Assembly: GCF_003337215.1 (NCBI RefSeq)
Contig: NZ_QPIG01000005.1
Location: forward strand, 1-64,000
DNA: 64,000 bases
Direction: 5' to 3'
Source of the DNA: Oceanihabitans sediminis
GTDB taxonomy: Bacteria; Bacteroidota; Bacteroidia; Flavobacteriales; Flavobacteriaceae
In this document: in pieces, positions 8,046 through 17,405 of the stretch
Layout: each line of letters begins with the position of its first letter
Numbering within the stretch: position 1 is the stretch's first letter
Program-made: the position numbers and the translations under genes
The notes under the pieces: generated by a model
Seen by the model: the letters and a program-made list of their open reading frames with translations, nothing else
Told to the model about the DNA's origin: nothing
The model's database searches: none

Positions 8046-8378
8046 TTAGAAACCTAAATCGCGTTCCATTTCTTCCATCTCAATGATGTCATATGCTTCT
8101 TGCAATGTTGGAACAACAACTAATTCATCTGGCGTAGCATCTATATCTGTTTTATTGGAAACAATTACAAAAGAATGCTTTGCTTCTCTATGCTTGTTTG
8201 ATATCTGAAGAAACTCTACAATCTCTTCAACAGAAACAGGCTTTAAACTAGTGATATTTACAATTACATTATCGTTTTTAAACTTATTATATAAAACATC
8301 TAATTTCTTAACTAATTCTATAACGGAAGCTTTATCCTGCGTTATAATACTTATGTTTTCGTTTTTATCAAATATCAT
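8046..8378 (-). CDS. Small STAS-like protein
   Basis: The 110-residue protein has the strand-helix pattern of a STAS/anti-sigma-antagonist fold (ISIITQDKASVIELVKKL, NVIVNITSLKPVSVEEIVEFLQIS, HSFVIVSNKTDID) and an acidic tail (MEEMERDLGF). No partner kinase or sigma factor is near. It sits 2 bases after pyrB and upstream of rnz, so it is co-transcribed with both. Function is unknown; the fold is inferred from pattern. Confidence 0.7.
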   Translation of the reverse strand: MIFDKNENISIITQDKASVIELVKKLDVLYNKFKNDNVIVNITSLKPVSVEEIVEFLQISNKHREAKHSFVIVSNKTDIDATPDELVVVPTLQEAYDIIEMEEMERDLGF

Positions 8379-8380
8379 AA

Positions 8381-9310
8381 TTACTGTTTTATTTTAGAAG
8401 CTAATAAATAAATTACGGCCATCCTAATTGCAACACCATTTTGTACTTGGTCTAAAATAATAGCTTGTTTAGAATCTGCTACATCACTTGTAATTTCTAC
8501 ACCACGATTTATAGGTCCGGGATGCATGATAGTTATTTCTTTATCTAAAGAATCTAATAAAGCTTTATCTACACCAAACTGTTGTGTATATTCTCTAGTT
8601 GTAGGGAAATAACTAATATCCATACGCTCATTTTGTACACGTAACATATTAGCTACATCACACCAATTTAAGGCTTTTCGTAAATCTGTTTCTACTTGTA
8701 CACCTAAATCTGTAATGTATTTTGGAATTAAAGTCTTTGGTCCGCAAACCATCACTTTTGCTCCTAATAATTGTAGTGCAAAAATATTAGACAAGGCTAC
8801 TCTACTATGTAGGATATCTCCAACTATAACAACTTTCTTCCCTTTTACTTCTCCAAACTTTTCACGAATAGAATAAGAATCTAATAATGCCTGTGTTGGA
8901 TGCTCATGTGCTCCGTCTCCAGCATTTATAATACTAGCATTTACATGTTTAGATAAGAATATTCCAGCACCTGGATTTGGGTGACGCATAACAACCATAT
9001 CTACTTTCATAGAAAGGATGTTGTTTACCGTATCAATTAAGGTTTCTCCTTTTTTTACAGAAGATTGAGAGGCTGAGAAGTTAATTACATCTGCCGATAA
9101 TCTTTTTTCTGCAAGTTCAAAAGAAAGTTTTGTACGAGTAGAATTTTCAAAAAATAAATTAGCAATGGTAATATCTCGTAGCGAAGGCACTTTTTTTATC
9201 GGCCTATTAATTACTTCTTTAAAGTGATCTGCCGTTTCAAAAATGAGTTGTATATCTTGTTTGTTAAGATATTTTATTCCTAATAAGTGATTTACACTTA
9301 ACTCGCTCAT
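8381..9310 (-). CDS. pyrB: Aspartate carbamoyltransferase catalytic subunit
   Basis: The 309-residue protein has the carbamoyl-phosphate motif NSTRTKLSFE (about 55-64), HEHPTQALLDSY, VVIVGDILHSRVA and MHPGPINRGVEI. It condenses carbamoyl phosphate with aspartate in pyrimidine synthesis. No regulatory pyrI gene is adjacent. It follows pyrR on the same strand after 58 bases, an arrangement that suggests control by PyrR or at least co-expression. Confidence 0.96.
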   Translation of the reverse strand: MSELSVNHLLGIKYLNKQDIQLIFETADHFKEVINRPIKKVPSLRDITIANLFFENSTRTKLSFELAEKRLSADVINFSASQSSVKKGETLIDTVNNILSMKVDMVVMRHPNPGAGIFLSKHVNASIINAGDGAHEHPTQALLDSYSIREKFGEVKGKKVVIVGDILHSRVALSNIFALQLLGAKVMVCGPKTLIPKYITDLGVQVETDLRKALNWCDVANMLRVQNERMDISYFPTTREYTQQFGVDKALLDSLDKEITIMHPGPINRGVEITSDVADSKQAIILDQVQNGVAIRMAVIYLLASKIKQ

Positions 9311-9368
9311 AATTTTAGTTTTCAGTATTAATCTGTATTATTAACTATTTTATAATTGGAGGTGTTTG

Positions 9369-9908
9369 CTAATGATTCACTAAATAAACAGCGTCTTCTC
9401 CATGGTTTTCAACCCAATTGACTATTACTTTTTCTTCATTAATAGCATCTACTTGTCTACCTCTATAATTAGGCTGAATTGGTAAATGTCTACTAAACCT
9501 TCTATCTATTAAAGTTAATAATTCAATTTCTTTAGGTCTTCCAAAAGATTGAATTGCTGTTAGTGCAGCACGAATACTTCGTCCTGTATATAAAACATCA
9601 TCAATAAAAACCACGTTTTTACCTTCAATTTGGCAATTTATCTCTGTAGTACTTGCTTCCAGAGTTTTATCACCTCTTCTAAAATCATCTCTATAAAAGG
9701 TAATATCTAAATGATTTATAGGAAGGTCTTTGATTTTATAATCGTCTCTTAGTAAAGCTACCAAACGATTAGCCAAGTATTTACCTCTTGGTTGTATACC
9801 GATTAATACTGTATTACTAAAATCTTTATGGTTTTCAATTAATTGACAAGCCAATCGATGAAGAATGATGTTTACCTCTTTTGCGTTAAGTAACACTTTT
9901 TGACTCAT
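9369..9908 (-). CDS. pyrR: Bifunctional PyrR regulator / uracil phosphoribosyltransferase
   Basis: This 179-residue protein has the type I phosphoribosyltransferase PRPP loop VVFIDDVLYTGRSIRAAL and the PyrR N-terminal pattern (RLACQLIENHKDFSNTVLIGIQPRGKYLANRL). In Gram-positive bacteria PyrR binds pyr mRNA and causes attenuation. In the roughly 120 bases upstream I see no antiterminator pair, and the only hairpin (10034-10059) looks like the rpsA terminator. RNA binding here is therefore unproven. It leads the cluster pyrR-pyrB-STAS-rnz. Confidence 0.93.
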   Translation of the reverse strand: MSQKVLLNAKEVNIILHRLACQLIENHKDFSNTVLIGIQPRGKYLANRLVALLRDDYKIKDLPINHLDITFYRDDFRRGDKTLEASTTEINCQIEGKNVVFIDDVLYTGRSIRAALTAIQSFGRPKEIELLTLIDRRFSRHLPIQPNYRGRQVDAINEEKVIVNWVENHGEDAVYLVNH

Positions 9909-9933
9909 AGAATATCCAAAAATAATTGGTTAA

Positions 9934-9941
9934 CAAAGGTA
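9934..9941 (-). promoter_or_regulatory. Candidate -7 box for pyrR
   Basis: TACCTTTG on the minus strand fits the Bacteroidota -7 consensus TAnnTTTG and lies 26 bases before the pyrR ATG. No clear -33 TTG is at the usual distance. A second match, TATTTTTG (9917-9924) with TTTG at 9945-9948, would leave almost no leader. Confidence 0.4.
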
Positions 9942-10027
9942 ATGCAAAAAATTAGAAGTTGAAAGCTATTTATTAGCTAGAGTTTAATGCTTTTATACAC
10001 TTATCTTTAAAAGTCTTATTTACAGAC

Positions 10028-10060
10028 ACAAAAAAAGCCTCTCATTTCTGAGAGGCTTTT
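10028..10060. terminator. Intrinsic terminator after rpsA
   Basis: An 11-bp perfect stem (AAAGCCTCTCA 10034-10044, TGAGAGGCTTT 10049-10059) closes a TTTC loop. The A tract on the plus strand gives a T tract downstream on the minus strand, 22 bases after the rpsA stop. Confidence 0.88.
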
Positions 10061-10081
10061 ATATTTATAATGTTTGGAAAA

Positions 10082-11914
10082 TTATTTCTTTCCGTCCATT
10101 TTGTCTTTAAGAGCTTGTAAAGCTTCGTTAGCATCACCTAAAGTTGGTTTTGCTTCTGCAGCTTGACTTTCTGCTTTCTTAACAGCTTCTTTTACATTCT
10201 TGATTTCTTCTTCTCTAAAGATAGCAGTATGCGAAGCAACTACTCTTTTAAATTCTTTATTGAATTCGATAATCTTGAATTCTGCTGTATCTCCTTTACC
10301 TAGTTTCTTTCCATCTTCTTTTTCAAGGTGACGAGAAGGAACAAAAGCAACGATATCTTCGTTAAACTCGATAGTCGCTCCTTTATCTACAACATCAGCA
10401 ATTGCAGCTGTATGCGTTGTACCTAAAGCAAATTCAGTTTCGTATTTATCCCAAGGGTTTTCAGTTGTTTGTTTGTGTCCTAAAGATAGTTTACGTCCTT
10501 CAACGTCTAACTCTAATACAACAACATCTAACTTATCTCCTACTGCACAGAACTCAGATGGGTGTTTGATTTTCTTAGTCCAAGATAAATCAGAGATGTA
10601 AATTAATCCATCAATACCTTCTTCTAATTCAACAAATACACCAAAGTTTGTAAAGTTACGAACAGTTCCTGTGTGTTTAGAACCTACTGGGTATTTAGTA
10701 GTGATATCTGTCCATGGATCAGCAGTTAATTGCTTAATACCAAGTGACATTTTTCTATCTTCTCTATCAAGAGTTAAGATTTGTGCTTCTACTACATCTC
10801 CTACAGATACGAAATCTTGAGCAGAGCGTAAGTGTGTAGACCATGACATTTCACTTACGTGAACTAATCCTTCAACACCTTCAGCAACTTCGATAAATGC
10901 ACCGTAATCTGCAATTACAACTACTTTACCTTTTACTTTATCACCAACTTTGATATCTTCTCCTAATGCATCCCAAGGATGTTTAGATAATTGTTTAAGA
11001 CCTAATTGAATTCTTGATTTGTTTTCATCAAAATCAAGGATTACAACGTTTAATTTCTGGTCTAACTCAACAATCTCGTTTGGATGGTTGATTCTTGACC
11101 AAGAAAGATCTGTAATATGAATTAATCCGTCAACTCCACCAAGATCAATAAATACACCGTAAGAAGTAATGTTTTTAACAACACCTTCTAGTACTTGACC
11201 TTTTTCTAATTGACCAATAATTTCTTTCTTTTGAATTTCAATATCAGCTTCAATTAAAGCTTTATGAGATACTACTACGTTTTTGAATTCGTGGTTGATT
11301 TTAACAACTTTAAATTCCATAGTTTTGTTTACATACTGATCGTAATCTCTAATTGGTTTTACGTCAATTTGTGAACCTGGTAAGAATGCTTCAATTCCGA
11401 AAACATCTACAATCATACCACCTTTAGTTCTGCATTTAACAAAACCGTTAACGATTTCTCCAGTATCATGTGCATTATTCACTCTATCCCAAGCTTTAAT
11501 TACACGTGCTTTTCTGTGAGATAATACTAATTGTCCTGTTGCGTCTTCACGAACGTCAATTAATACTTCTACTTTGTCACCAACTTTTAAGTTAGGGTTG
11601 TAACGGAATTCATTTAATGAAATTACACCTTCAGACTTTGCGTTAATGTCAATGATAGCATCACGATCAGAAATGTGAATTACTTCACCTTCTACTACTT
11701 CGTCATCTAATGTATCTACGAAGTTTTCTGATACTAATTTTTCAAATTCTTTTAATTGAGAATCTTCAACTTCATCAATACCTTCTTGGTAGTTGTGCCA
11801 GTTGAACTCTTTTAAGAATTTTTCAGGGTTTGCTTGCGCTTCAGAAACTTGAGGAGTTTCATTTACTTTTGCTTCCGTTGCTTCAACTTCAGCTTGTTTT
11901 GCTTTTTCAGCCAT
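10082..11914 (-). CDS. rpsA: 30S ribosomal protein S1
   Basis: The 610-residue protein contains six S1 RNA-binding repeats at roughly 75-135, 150-215, 235-305, 320-392, 405-477 and 490-560. The middle ones are canonical (GVVKNITSYGVFIDLGGVDGLIHITDLSW). Lys/Glu-rich tails flank them. S1 binds mRNA on the 30S subunit and supports initiation. This matters in a phylum where Shine-Dalgarno sequences are rare, as in this window. The gene has a strong promoter and a leader of about 160 bases, and ends at a strong hairpin. Confidence 0.97.
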   Translation of the reverse strand: MAEKAKQAEVEATEAKVNETPQVSEAQANPEKFLKEFNWHNYQEGIDEVEDSQLKEFEKLVSENFVDTLDDEVVEGEVIHISDRDAIIDINAKSEGVISLNEFRYNPNLKVGDKVEVLIDVREDATGQLVLSHRKARVIKAWDRVNNAHDTGEIVNGFVKCRTKGGMIVDVFGIEAFLPGSQIDVKPIRDYDQYVNKTMEFKVVKINHEFKNVVVSHKALIEADIEIQKKEIIGQLEKGQVLEGVVKNITSYGVFIDLGGVDGLIHITDLSWSRINHPNEIVELDQKLNVVILDFDENKSRIQLGLKQLSKHPWDALGEDIKVGDKVKGKVVVIADYGAFIEVAEGVEGLVHVSEMSWSTHLRSAQDFVSVGDVVEAQILTLDREDRKMSLGIKQLTADPWTDITTKYPVGSKHTGTVRNFTNFGVFVELEEGIDGLIYISDLSWTKKIKHPSEFCAVGDKLDVVVLELDVEGRKLSLGHKQTTENPWDKYETEFALGTTHTAAIADVVDKGATIEFNEDIVAFVPSRHLEKEDGKKLGKGDTAEFKIIEFNKEFKRVVASHTAIFREEEIKNVKEAVKKAESQAAEAKPTLGDANEALQALKDKMDGKK

Positions 11915-12079
11915 TTAGATAATGTAATAATGTAATGGTTCTTTTTAGTTTAAACCTATGTACATTATGTTTTGTATTCTGTTGTGTTTTAGAAAGATTG
12001 GTTAAGCGATAACACACAGAAGTGTTAAAAATAATTTATTTATATTCCCTTTATCTTTCACTACTCGCTAAAAGGAGTG

Positions 12080-12110
12080 CAAAACTACAATTATTTTTTT
12101 GAATCTCAAA
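12080..12110 (-). promoter_or_regulatory. Promoter of rpsA
   Basis: On the minus strand TTTG (12110-12107), 19 bases, then TAGTTTTG (12087-12080) matches the Bacteroidota promoter TTTG-N19-TAnnTTTG exactly. Transcription would begin near 12073 and give a 5' leader of about 160 bases before rpsA. Confidence 0.7.
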
Positions 12111-12141
12111 TGTTTGGTGCTGAAAATTTTACAACAAAAAA

Positions 12142-12837
12142 TTAGCTGTTATTTTCTAGGGCATTATTTACTAATTGAAGAATTTTATCAAACTGTTCTT
12201 CTAAGGATAAATTAGAATTATCAATCTCAATAGCATCTGATGCTTTTACTAGAGGCGAATCTTTTCTGTTGGAATCTATATAATCTCTTTCTTGCACGTT
12301 ATGAAGCACATCTTTAAACGAAACTTCATCTCCCCTTTTTATTAACTCATCATACCTACGTTGTGCTCTTGTTTCAGCAGAAGCGGTCATGAATATTTTT
12401 AATTCAGCATACGGAAAAACTACCGTACCTATATCTCTTCCGTCCATAACAACACCTTTGTTCTCTCCCATTTTTTGTTGCTGTTTTACCAATTGGTAAC
12501 GCACTTCTGGAATTGTTGCAATCTGACTAACAAAACCTGAAACTTCTAGCGTTCGTATTTGTTTCTCTACATTTTCAGCATTTAAATAGACTTCGGCAAA
12601 ACCTACTTCTTCATTAAACACAAAACTGATTTCGATTTTATGCAGTTCAGAAACCAAACCTTCAATGTCAAAATGGGATGCACTTATGAAATTATGCTGC
12701 ATTGCATAATAGGTTACTGCTCGGTACATAGCACCTGTATCTACATATATATAACCCAAATGTTTTGCAAGTTGTTTTGCAACTGTACTTTTTCCTGTGG
12801 AAGAAAATCCGTCTATGGCAATGGTAATTTTATTCAT
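12142..12837 (-). CDS. cmk: Cytidylate kinase
   Basis: The 231-residue protein has the P-loop GFSSTGKST (residues 10-18), YVDTGAMYRA, the cmk signature VVMDGRDIGTVVFP and RAQRRYDEL in the lid. It phosphorylates CMP and dCMP. It lies upstream of rpsA on the same strand, the same neighbourhood seen in many bacteria (cmk-rpsA). A TATTTTTG box on the minus strand (12863-12856) precedes the ATG by 19 bases. Confidence 0.96.
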   Translation of the reverse strand: MNKITIAIDGFSSTGKSTVAKQLAKHLGYIYVDTGAMYRAVTYYAMQHNFISASHFDIEGLVSELHKIEISFVFNEEVGFAEVYLNAENVEKQIRTLEVSGFVSQIATIPEVRYQLVKQQQKMGENKGVVMDGRDIGTVVFPYAELKIFMTASAETRAQRRYDELIKRGDEVSFKDVLHNVQERDYIDSNRKDSPLVKASDAIEIDNSNLSLEEQFDKILQLVNNALENNS

Positions 12838-12855
12838 ATTATCTGTAAGAGTTCA

Positions 12856-12863
12856 CAAAAATA
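12856..12863 (-). promoter_or_regulatory. Candidate -7 box for cmk
   Basis: TATTTTTG on the minus strand matches TAnnTTTG, 19 bases before the cmk start. No -33 TTG is at the expected place. Confidence 0.35.
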
Positions 12864-12898
12864 CTTGAAATAAGTAAAGTGGTAAAGAAATGTAGTGT

Positions 12899-13918
12899 TT
12901 ATTCTAAATCTATTTGAAGACCGAAGAAATTTGCATTTGCTGCGCTTGTATATTTTGCATGTGTATAACTGAAGCGCATTTTGTTTAATTTAATAGAAAT
13001 ACCTGCAGATAATCCTGAGAAGTTTCGTTGATCTACAATACGAAGTTCTTCTGCTCTTCTAAAATTATAACCTAAACGAAGTTGAAAACCTCCTTCTGGA
13101 AACAACTCAGCTCCTATTATAGTATGACGTAAGACTTGATTAAAAAAACCAACTTTTTCTTGTGTCTGATTTCCTTCTAAATCTGTTGTAGCTCTTGCAG
13201 GGTTAGAACTTCCTATAGGCCATTTTTGTAGGTTTTCGAAAGTTAGATGCCATCGGATTGGTACATTTTCTAGTGTTTGAGACATTCCGAAATCAACTTC
13301 AAAAGGAAGAGGTTCATTTTGACCAGCATAGGTAGTAATTTGTGTTCCGGCATTTCTAAGAACTAAGGTTGCTTGAAATTCTAAATCTTCATTTATATAC
13401 ATTAAACCGGCATCTAATGCGATTCCGATACTGTTGTATTGTTCTAATTTTGAGGTGATAATCTTTACATTTCCACCTAAATAAAAATCTGAATATCCTA
13501 TTTGTCTCGCATGACCAAATGAAATAGCTGCTTCGTTTCCTGAAAAAGATCCTGTTGCTACTCCTTGTTCGTCATAACCATCAAACTGTCCGTAATTAAC
13601 ATAAGTTACACCAATATGATAGGTTAAATTTCTTCTATCTATAGTATAAGCGTATGCGGCTGTACCATAACTAACATCTCCTAAATAATTAGAATAATTA
13701 ACCGCTAATTGGTTATGCATATCTAAATTAATAGTAGACGGATTGTAAATGGCTTGTGTAACGTCATAATCAACGTTGGTAAGTACTTTTCCACCAAGAG
13801 CTGCTTGACGTGGCGAGGATACTAAATTAAGAAATTGGTATGTAGTTTCTCCTCCTAATTGCGAATAAGAAGTGACAAAGCATAATAGACATAAACAAGT
13901 AAGATATTTCTTTATCAT
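12899..13918 (-). CDS. porQ: Type IX secretion system protein PorQ
   Basis: This 339-residue protein has a signal peptide (to about residue 19) followed by GGETTYQFLNLVSSPRQAALGG, the typical PorQ start, and then a beta-barrel of the PorV/PorQ (FadL-like) type with NYSNYLGDVSYG and LRLGYNFRRAEELR. In Porphyromonas gingivalis PorQ is an outer-membrane protein of the T9SS attachment complex with PorU, PorV and PorZ. It agrees with the T9SS substrate at the left edge. It lies 61 bases upstream of cmk on the same strand and may share its transcript. Confidence 0.88.
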   Translation of the reverse strand: MIKKYLTCLCLLCFVTSYSQLGGETTYQFLNLVSSPRQAALGGKVLTNVDYDVTQAIYNPSTINLDMHNQLAVNYSNYLGDVSYGTAAYAYTIDRRNLTYHIGVTYVNYGQFDGYDEQGVATGSFSGNEAAISFGHARQIGYSDFYLGGNVKIITSKLEQYNSIGIALDAGLMYINEDLEFQATLVLRNAGTQITTYAGQNEPLPFEVDFGMSQTLENVPIRWHLTFENLQKWPIGSSNPARATTDLEGNQTQEKVGFFNQVLRHTIIGAELFPEGGFQLRLGYNFRRAEELRIVDQRNFSGLSAGISIKLNKMRFSYTHAKYTSAANANFFGLQIDLE

Positions 13919-13973
13919 AAACGACGCAAAATAAGTAAATCTATATTAAAACGAAGAAATAAGAAATATATTT

Positions 13974-14681
13974 TTACTTAAGCAATAACTTTTGTCCTAT
14001 ACCAATATTACTTGAAGTTAGTTTGTTTAATTCCATTATCGCTTCAATAGTAGTATTGTGCTCTTTTGCGATGCTATATAAAGATTCTCCTTTTTTTACT
14101 ATATAATAATTTCCGGAATCAGTTGTGGAAGTTTTTTCCTCTTCCTTTTGTACTACTTCCCTTTGTACTACTTCCTTTGTTTCTGTAACACTTGGCTTGT
14201 TAGGAGTTGATACTACTTTCTGCGGAGGAGCAACTTCTAATGATGTTGGACTTTGCCCTGGTTGTAGCTGTGCAATAATTCTAGATTCTCCTTGACTTAA
14301 AACAGGACTACTAGACTTTATTACTAAATTTTTAATGACTTTTAATTCTTGACCAATACTTAGTTTGGTGTTTTTTAAATCGTTTTGCTGAATTAGTTCG
14401 TCTTCACTTAAATCGTATTTTTTTGCGATTCTAGATATGGTTTCCCTTTTAGCTACGGTATGAATTTTAATATCTGTATAAATAACGCCACTATCTGTAG
14501 TTTTTAATTTTCTTGCATCTGTATCAGCATGATCTAGAAATATATATTCTCCTGTTTTAGTAGAAAGAAATGCTTCTTTACCCTCTAAATTTATAGGAAG
14601 AAATTCTTCTGTTACTTCTGTTTCTTGTGAAAAAACAGAAAACGAAATCATACAGATTAATACAAATAGTGGCGTTTTCAT
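13974..14681 (-). CDS. LysM-domain exported protein
   Basis: The 235-residue protein has a signal peptide (MKTPLFVLICMISFSVFS) and two LysM modules at about 78-116 (HTVAKRETISRIAKKYDLSE) and 190-234 (YIVKKGESLYSIAKEHN), joined by a Ser/Thr/Glu-rich linker with the repeat KEVVQREVVQKEEEK. LysM binds peptidoglycan, so it is likely periplasmic and wall-attached. No catalytic domain is visible. It starts 2 bases after the lon stop and is co-transcribed with lon. Confidence 0.82.
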   Translation of the reverse strand: MKTPLFVLICMISFSVFSQETEVTEEFLPINLEGKEAFLSTKTGEYIFLDHADTDARKLKTTDSGVIYTDIKIHTVAKRETISRIAKKYDLSEDELIQQNDLKNTKLSIGQELKVIKNLVIKSSSPVLSQGESRIIAQLQPGQSPTSLEVAPPQKVVSTPNKPSVTETKEVVQREVVQKEEEKTSTTDSGNYYIVKKGESLYSIAKEHNTTIEAIMELNKLTSSNIGIGQKLLLK

Positions 14682-14683
14682 AA

Positions 14684-17137
14684 TTATAGCTTTTTATAGT
14701 TCTTGACTTTGCTCTTAGTTACAGCAATGTCTATAACATCCTTCATATCTGCAACATAGTGAAAAGTTAAGCCTTTTAAATATTCTGGTTTAATTTCTTC
14801 AATATCACGTCTATTATCTTCACAAAGTAATATTTCTTTTATTCTTGCGCGCTTTGCAGCAAGGATTTTTTCTTTAATTCCGCCAACAGGTAAAACTTTA
14901 CCCCTTAAAGTAATCTCACCTGTCATTGCTAGGTTCTTTTTTACTTTACGTTGGGTAAATAAGGACACTAAGGAAGTCAACATAGTTACCCCTGCACTAG
15001 GACCATCTTTTGGAGTTGCACCCTCTGGAACGTGAATATGTACATTATATTTTTCGAAAACAGCAGGATCTACCCCTAAATCTGTAGCATTTGCCTTGAT
15101 ATATTCCATGGCAATTGTTGCAGATTCTTTCATTACTTTTCCTAGGTTACCGGTAATAGTCATGGCTCCTTTTCCTTTAGAAAGTATAGATTCAATAAAC
15201 AAAATATCTCCTCCTACTCTTGTCCAAGCTAATCCTGTAACCACACCAGCTACATCATTGTTTTCGTACTTATCTCTTTCTAGTTTTGGCCCGCCAAGAA
15301 CATCAATAACATCTTGATTAGAAATTTTTATATTATACTCTTCTTCCATTGCAATGTTTTTGGCAGCATAACGTACCATTTTAGCAATTTGTTTTTCTAA
15401 TCCTCTAACACCAGATTCACGAGTATAACCTTCTACTATTTTTTCTAGTTGTGGTTTCCCTATTTTAAGATGTTTATCTGTTAAGCCATGCTCTTTTAAT
15501 TGCTTAGGCAATAAATGACGCTTAGCTATTTCAACTTTTTCTTCAATAGTATAACCTGTAACATTAATGATTTCCATTCTATCTAATAATGCAGGCTGAA
15601 TGGTAGATAGACTATTAGAGGTTGCAATAAACATCACCTTAGATAAATCGTAACCCATTTCTAAGAAATTATCATAAAACTCACTGTTTTGTTCTGGATC
15701 TAAAACCTCTAACATTGCAGAAGAAGGATCTCCTTGATGTGAGTTAGATAACTTATCAATTTCGTCTAGTACAAATACAGGGTTAGATGTTCCTGCTTTT
15801 TTCAAGCTTTTTATAATTCTACCTGGCATTGCACCTATATAGGTTTTTCTATGACCGCGAATTTCTGCTTCATCACGTAAACCACCTAAAGAAATACGCA
15901 CATATTCTCTTCCTAAAGCTTCTGCTACAGATTTCCCTAGAGATGTTTTACCAACTCCTGGAGGTCCGTAAAGACAAAGGATTGGCGATTTCATATCGTT
16001 ACGCAATTTAATAACCGCTAGATATTCTAAAATTCTCTTTTTAACATCATCTAATCCGTAATGGTCTCTGTCTAAAATTTTCTGAGCACGTTTTAAATCG
16101 AATTGATCCTCACTAAACTCATTCCATGGTAAATCTAAAAACAAGTCAAGATAATTACGTTGTATAGAATATTCCGCTACTTGCGGGTTCATACGCTGCA
16201 TCTTAGCCAATTCTTTTTCAAAGTGATTCGAAGTTTTTTCGTCCCACTTTTTCTTCTTTGCACGCTGACGCATTTCTTCAATCTCTTCACCTGCAGAAAC
16301 ACCGCCACCAAGTTCTTCTTGTATGGTTTTCATTTGCTGGTGTAAGAAATACTCACGTTGCTGCTGGCTCATATCACTTTGAACCTTTAGCTGAATATCA
16401 TTTTTAAGTTCCAATTTCTGAAACTCTAAATTCATGTATTTTAAAGTCGCAAGAGCGCGTTCTTTTAAATCGTCATTTTCTAATAAAAGTTGTTTTTCTT
16501 TTACAGAAAGATTCATATTAGAAGAAACGAAATTCACTAAAAACGAATTGCTTTCAATATTTTTAATAGCAAAAGAAGCTTCACTTGGTATGTTCGGGCT
16601 ATCCTTTATGATACGTAAAGCAAGATCTTTAATGGATTCTATAATCGCATCAAATTCTTTATTGTTTTTTTCTGGTTTTGCTTCAGGAACTTCGCGAATA
16701 GTGGCGTTCATATAAGGTTCTTCAGTAATAACTTCAGCAACCTTAAAACGTTTTTTCCCTTGAATAATAACAGTTGTATTACCATCTGGCATTTTTAAAA
16801 CACGTAAAATTCTTGCAACTGTACCTGTTTCATGAATATCTCCCGCCTTAGGATCTTCAACGGATTCGTCCTTTTGAGCAACTACACCAATAACTTTAGA
16901 TCCGTTATTAGCATCGTTAATTAATTTGATAGACTTGTCTCTTCCTGCCGTAATAGGAATAACAACTCCTGGAAACAATACCGTGTTTCTTAAAGAAAGA
17001 ATTGGTAGTGTTTCTGGTAATTTCTCATTGTTTATTTCTTCTTCATCTTCTGGAGTCATTAAAGGGATTAACTCTGAATTTTCATCAAAATCCTGTAATG
17101 ACAAACTGTCAAGACCTAGTAAACCTGATTTTTTCAT
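14684..17137 (-). CDS. lon: ATP-dependent protease La (Lon)
   Basis: The 817-residue protein has the full Lon layout: N-terminal substrate domain (about 45-250), helical region, AAA+ module with Walker [13 protein letters not shown] and Walker [11 protein letters not shown], and C-terminal protease domain with catalytic Ser714 in DGPSAG and Lys757 in GGIKEK. It degrades misfolded and regulatory cytoplasmic proteins. The N-terminus has about 40 acidic residues before the Lon domain, common in this phylum. It heads the unit lon-LysM. Confidence 0.97.
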   Translation of the reverse strand: MKKSGLLGLDSLSLQDFDENSELIPLMTPEDEEEINNEKLPETLPILSLRNTVLFPGVVIPITAGRDKSIKLINDANNGSKVIGVVAQKDESVEDPKAGDIHETGTVARILRVLKMPDGNTTVIIQGKKRFKVAEVITEEPYMNATIREVPEAKPEKNNKEFDAIIESIKDLALRIIKDSPNIPSEASFAIKNIESNSFLVNFVSSNMNLSVKEKQLLLENDDLKERALATLKYMNLEFQKLELKNDIQLKVQSDMSQQQREYFLHQQMKTIQEELGGGVSAGEEIEEMRQRAKKKKWDEKTSNHFEKELAKMQRMNPQVAEYSIQRNYLDLFLDLPWNEFSEDQFDLKRAQKILDRDHYGLDDVKKRILEYLAVIKLRNDMKSPILCLYGPPGVGKTSLGKSVAEALGREYVRISLGGLRDEAEIRGHRKTYIGAMPGRIIKSLKKAGTSNPVFVLDEIDKLSNSHQGDPSSAMLEVLDPEQNSEFYDNFLEMGYDLSKVMFIATSNSLSTIQPALLDRMEIINVTGYTIEEKVEIAKRHLLPKQLKEHGLTDKHLKIGKPQLEKIVEGYTRESGVRGLEKQIAKMVRYAAKNIAMEEEYNIKISNQDVIDVLGGPKLERDKYENNDVAGVVTGLAWTRVGGDILFIESILSKGKGAMTITGNLGKVMKESATIAMEYIKANATDLGVDPAVFEKYNVHIHVPEGATPKDGPSAGVTMLTSLVSLFTQRKVKKNLAMTGEITLRGKVLPVGGIKEKILAAKRARIKEILLCEDNRRDIEEIKPEYLKGLTFHYVADMKDVIDIAVTKSKVKNYKKL

Positions 17138-17348
17138 ATATGTAATTAAGCCAAATTGTCACCTAACAAGCAGATAACAAAATGTTTATATTTTAAAATT
17201 AGTAATTATTTTTCTATTATCAGCATGAATGTTAGCAGATTACACAATTACACACCACATCCATGTGTAGTATAAATTCAATAAATATGCCACATTCCTA
17301 TTTCAATATTTAAAAAACCTTATTGGTGGTTAGGCGCTTTCAATAAAC

Positions 17349-17381
17349 AAAAAATCCGAAGCAATAACTTCGGATTTTTGT
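17349..17381. terminator. Intrinsic terminator
   Basis: A 12-bp stem (AAAAATCCGAAG ending at 17361, CTTCGGATTTTT from 17368) closes a 6-base loop. It lies just downstream of the minus-strand lipoprotein gene. Confidence 0.85.
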
Positions 17382-17405
17382 TTGTATTATTAATTTGAAA
17401 CTCGA

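Noticed and set aside
9909-10060. PyrR-dependent attenuator upstream of pyrR
   Set aside because: The hairpin at 10034-10059 fits as the rpsA terminator and lies upstream of the candidate pyrR promoter. No antiterminator or PyrR-binding loop could be made out.
17256-17267. Short palindrome CACAT-CC-ATGTG upstream of lon
   Set aside because: Only 5-bp arms, no second copy seen in the window, and no clear promoter nearby.
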